This document shows, in pieces, positions 13,124 to 15,184 of a stretch of DNA of 15,184 nucleotides. The position numbers and the translations under genes were made by a program. This DNA comes from Symbiodinium natans (taxonomy: Eukaryota > Sar > Dinophyceae > Suessiales > Symbiodiniaceae): the NCBI GenBank assembly GCA_905221605.1, contig CAJNDS010001525.1, positions 1 to 15,184 on the forward strand, read 5' to 3'. Each line of letters begins with the position of its first letter. Position 1 is the stretch's first letter. The notes beneath the pieces were generated by a model that had not been told where the DNA came from, did no database searches, and saw only the letters and a list, made by a program, of their open reading frames with translations.

Positions 13124-13511
13124 TCCTGAAGCCGGTGAAGGCTCGGTTTTGGTCAAAAATCCAGAAAACGAGAGGCCACCCAGAGGCGTCGATTTCAGTA
13201 CTAAAAAATCGCATTTTTACCTGGGACCCGGGCCGATCCTGGGATCCCCCTCATTTGGGGTGTTTTTGGAGGCAAACTTTCCCTCTCAAGGGGGGGTCGG
13301 AGTTTGAGGCAAGGGGGGGTCTCAGAAGACTATTTTGCCTTTAAAATTGAAAAATACGACCCCCCCTTGACCAAAATTACGCTGTGAAAAGGTCGCGGGG
13401 GCGGCCCTTCATCAGAATTGAGGGTTAAAACCCTGAAAAACCTTGAAAAACATTGAAAAACCTTGAAAAACACTGAAATACTCTGAGAAACCTTGAAAAA
13501 CCCTTGAAAAA
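13124..13511 (+). repeat. 393-bp module, direct copy 2
   Basis: Nearly identical to copy 1 over its first 300 bp. I see about five substitutions and one inserted G (CCTGGGACCCGGG). The TTGAAAAAC tail differs more. The tail ends in AAAGCCAAGGCC, followed by a GC-rich stretch. Confidence 0.8.
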
Positions 13512-13625
13512 GCCAAGGCCAAGGCCCGCGCGCGCGAGGGCCAGGACAAGGCCAGACCCTTGAGTGCCCAACAGGGCCGGTCGATTTTTCGACTATAGGG
13601 TTTAAATATATATAGGTAAGAGAGG
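13512..13625. other. GC-rich then AT-rich junction before array 3
   Basis: Contains GCGCGCGCGAGG-type sequence, a small dyad GTCGATTTTTCGAC (13579-13592) and TAAATATATATAGGTAAGAG leading into array 3. The last part resembles the left flank of array 1. Confidence 0.45.
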
Positions 13626-13735
13626 TTTAGGGTTTAGGGTTTAGGGTTTAGGGTTTAGGGTTTAGGGTTTAGGGTTTAGGGTTTAGGGTTTAGGGTTTAG
13701 GGTTTAGGGTTTAGGGTTTAGGGTTTAGGGTTTAG
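13626..13735 (+). repeat. Interstitial TTTAGGG array 3 (about 15.7 copies)
   Basis: Perfect heptamers in the same orientation as arrays 1 and 2. The left flank is GGTAAGAGAGG and the right flank is CCAACTGAAGCGACG, both similar to the flanks of array 1. Confidence 0.95.
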
Positions 13736-13744
13736 CCAACTGAA

Positions 13745-13785
13745 GCGACGCGCCTCGACCCAAGGGGTCGTGGGCGGCGCGTCGC
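13745..13785. repeat. Strong imperfect hairpin after array 3
   Basis: GCGACGCGCC (13745-13754) pairs perfectly with GGCGCGTCGC (13776-13785), and inside it CGACCC pairs with GGGTCG around a short loop. It resembles a terminator-like or cruciform structure, but its role is unknown in this non-bacterial context. Confidence 0.6.
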
Positions 13786-13856
13786 GCGAAAGCTAAAACC
13801 CCACCCCAAGACCACCCAAACCTTACTCTATTAGGGTTTAGGGTTTTTTTTTGATT

Positions 13857-13920
13857 GTTCTCTCGTTGCTTTGTATTCTCTGCTCTAGTTGGTATTTTAA
13901 TATAAATCAAAACGAAAAGT
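13857..13920 (+). repeat. Truncated diverged copy of the 232-bp unit
   Basis: GTTCTCTCGTTGCTTTGTATTC-like sequence followed by CTGCTCTAGTTGGTATTTTAA matches the last third of the 232-bp unit with several substitutions and indels. It directly precedes the first full copy, as expected at the worn edge of a tandem array. Two TTTAGGG-like units and a T9 run lie just before it (13831-13852). Confidence 0.65.
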
Positions 13921-14614
13921 AAAGCAGAGGGCAACAGTCTGCTTATACGTTGTGTTTTTACGCGCGAGTAGGCCCGGCAGGGGCAACCGATTCCGCGCTC
14001 GGGGCCGCGGCGCCATCGCTCGTTGTCACTGCGCTCCGTGGCGCCGCTGTGTACAAGAACGCTTCTTGTTCTCTCGTTGCTTTTGTATTCTCTGCTGTAG
14101 TGGATATCTTAATAAAAACTATAAACGTTTTACCCCAAAAGGGCCACAAGGCAAAGCAGAGGGCAACAGTCTGCTTATATGTTGTGTTTTTACGCCCGAG
14201 TAGGCCCGGCATGGAGCACCGATTCCGCGCTCGGGGCCGCGGCGCCATCGCTCGTTGTCACTGCGCTCCGTGGCGCCGCTGTGTACAAGAACGCTTCTTG
14301 TTCTCTCGTTGCTTTTGTATTCTCTGCTGTAGTGGATATCTTAATAAAAATCATAAACGTTTTACCCCAAAAGGGCCACAAGGCAAAGCAGAGGGCAACA
14401 GTCTGCTTATATGTTGTGTTTTTACGCCCGAGTAGGCCCGGCATGGAGCACCGATTCCGCGCTCGGGGCCGCGGCGCCATCGCTCGTTGTCACTGCGCTC
14501 CGTGGCGCCGCTGTGTACAAGAACGCTTCTTGTTCTCTCGTTGCTTTTGTATTCTCTGCTGTAGTGGATATCTTAATAAAAATCATAAACGTTTTACCCC
14601 AAAAGGGCCACAAG
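13921..14614 (+). repeat. 232-bp tandem repeat, three copies
   Basis: AAAGCAGAGGGCAACAGTCT begins copies at 13921, 14153 and 14385, exactly 232 bp apart; the third ends near 14614. Copies 2 and 3 are almost identical, and copy 1 differs at a few sites (CGCGCGAG for CGCCCGAG, GGGGCAACC for ATGGAGCACC). Each unit holds two perfect hairpins: GCGGCGCCA/TGGCGCCGC and ACAAGAA-CGC-TTCTTGT. Since 232 is not a multiple of three, the long ORFs crossing the copies change frame each time and are artefacts. Confidence 0.9.
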
Positions 14615-14715
14615 AGTACTAGAAAGCACCCACGAGGCCCCAAGAGCCACCAAAAGGCTTCAAAAGGCCCCCTAGAAGAAGGGGACCTCCAGGATTTGCT
14701 CGGGCCCGCAATGAA
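14615..14715. other. Short spacer
   Basis: About 100 bp with A-rich and GGCCCC-type sequence. No gene or repeat is recognised. Confidence 0.35.
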
Positions 14716-14876
14716 AAAAGCCATTTTTTAATACAGAAATCGATGGTGTTGGGCACAAACCGACCCCCTTTGAGAGGGAAAGTTTGCCTCCAAAAACACC
14801 CCAAATGAGGGGGACCCCAGGATCGGCCCGGGTCCCTATTTAAAATGTGATTTTTTAGTACTGAAATCGACGGTCC
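14716..14876 (-). repeat. Inverted relative of the 393-bp module, copy 3 (partial)
   Basis: Read on the minus strand it repeats the core order TCGATTTCAGTACTAAAAAA, GACCCGGGCCGATCCTGGGG, CCCTCATTTGGGGTGTTTTT, CCTCTCAAAGGGGG. It lacks the TTGAAAAAC tail. The right edge meets the 31-bp repeat. Confidence 0.75.
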
Positions 14877-14946
14877 CGGGCCTCCCCGGAATACTAAATT
14901 ACGAAGCCGGGCCTCCCCGGAATACTAAATTACGAAGCCGGGCCTC
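14877..14946. repeat. 31-bp tandem repeat, block 1
   Basis: Two full copies of a 31-bp unit containing CCTCCCCGGAATACTAAATT followed by ACGAAGCCGGG; starts at 14881 and 14912. Confidence 0.85.
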
Positions 14947-15114
14947 AAACTCCGACCCCTCTTGAGAGGGAAAGTTTGCCTCTAAAAACACCCCAAATGA
15001 GGGGGACCCCAGGATCGGCCCGGGTCCCTATTAAAAATGCGATTTTTTAGTACTGAAATCGACGGTTCTGGGTGGGCTCTCGTTTTCTGGGTTTTTTGGC
15101 CAAAACGGCGAAGC
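14943..15114 (-). repeat. Inverted relative of the 393-bp module, copy 4 (partial)
   Basis: Same core as copy 3 on the minus strand, extended to include AGAAAACGAGAGCCCACCCA and the GGCTTCGCC edge that corresponds to the start of the direct copies. It sits between the two 31-bp blocks. Confidence 0.75.
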
Positions 15115-15184
15115 CGGGCCTCCCCGGAATACTAAATTACGAAGCCGGGCCTCCCCGGAATACTAAATTACGAAGCCGGGCCTC
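15115..15184. repeat. 31-bp tandem repeat, block 2 (runs off the window)
   Basis: CCTCCCCGGAATACTAAATT recurs at 15119 and 15150. The unit is the same as block 1 and the repeat continues to the window edge. The alternation of module and 31-bp block suggests a larger composite repeat of about 238 bp. Confidence 0.85.

Noticed and set aside
13626-13735. True chromosome end
   Set aside because: All TTTAGGG arrays are short and flanked on both sides by other sequence.
13950-14622. Overlapping 83-161-codon ORFs with Ala/Val-rich repeats
   Set aside because: The 232-bp period is not a multiple of three, so the same DNA is read in different frames in successive copies.
1-15184. Dinoflagellate spliced-leader relic or host gene
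   Set aside because: No TTTTGGCTCAAG-type sequence was found by eye, and no ORF outside the element has protein-like character.

Overview
This window looks like repeat-dense nuclear DNA of a eukaryotic alga, most likely a dinoflagellate (Symbiodiniaceae-like). Three things point there: several arrays of the TTTAGGG telomere-type heptamer, an almost gene-free mosaic of tandem repeats, and one large GC-rich Ty1/copia retrotransposon. Its protein signatures (DTACARSVAG protease site, CX2CX4HX6C zinc knuckle, HVDD reverse transcriptase box) match what I remember of dinoflagellate copia elements. The assignment rests on recognition, not on a search; I put it near 0.7. No bacterial gene, rRNA, tRNA or CRISPR array is visible, and no host gene is supported.

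Layout. 1-1590: higher-order repeat of about 80 bp built from three CCCTAAA-containing subunits. 1590-1735: degenerate version that flips orientation at CCCTAATTAGGG (1654-1665). 1731-2131: 21-bp repeats in forward, inverted and forward blocks around a palindrome centred at 2041/2042. 2163-2247: TTTAGGG array 1. 2248-2490: mostly unique sequence with a 58-bp spaced duplication. 2490-3330: degenerate 14-bp repeat. 3331-3705: two copies of a hairpin-rich cassette flanking a GGCCAG-type repeat. 3738-3791 and 12428-12548: TTTAGGG array 2, split by the retrotransposon. 12731-13511: two direct copies of a 393-bp module. 13626-13735: TTTAGGG array 3. 13921-14614: three copies of a 232-bp unit. 14716-15184: two inverted relatives of the 393-bp module alternating with 31-bp repeats.

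The retrotransposon (3792-12427, 8,636 bp) has 160-bp LTRs that read as identical, a 5-bp target duplication TTTAG made from the telomeric heptamer itself, a tRNA primer-binding site one base after the 5' LTR, and coding sequence that ends inside the 3' LTR. Domain order is Gag with zinc knuckle, aspartic protease, a roughly 1,000-residue insert, integrase, reverse transcriptase and RNase H. The insert is the most unusual part. It holds SAP-like helices with an FGRYKG motif, a 2-oxoglutarate/Fe(II) oxygenase-like domain with an apparently complete metal and co-substrate motif, and a Rossmann/methyltransferase-like segment without an obvious catalytic motif.

This copy reads in three pieces: a +1 shift near 6663-6668 (C6), a return near 7440-7490, and a +1 shift near a G8 run at 9249-9256 that splits integrase. 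Either a very young copy is already broken, or homopolymer errors are present in the assembly.
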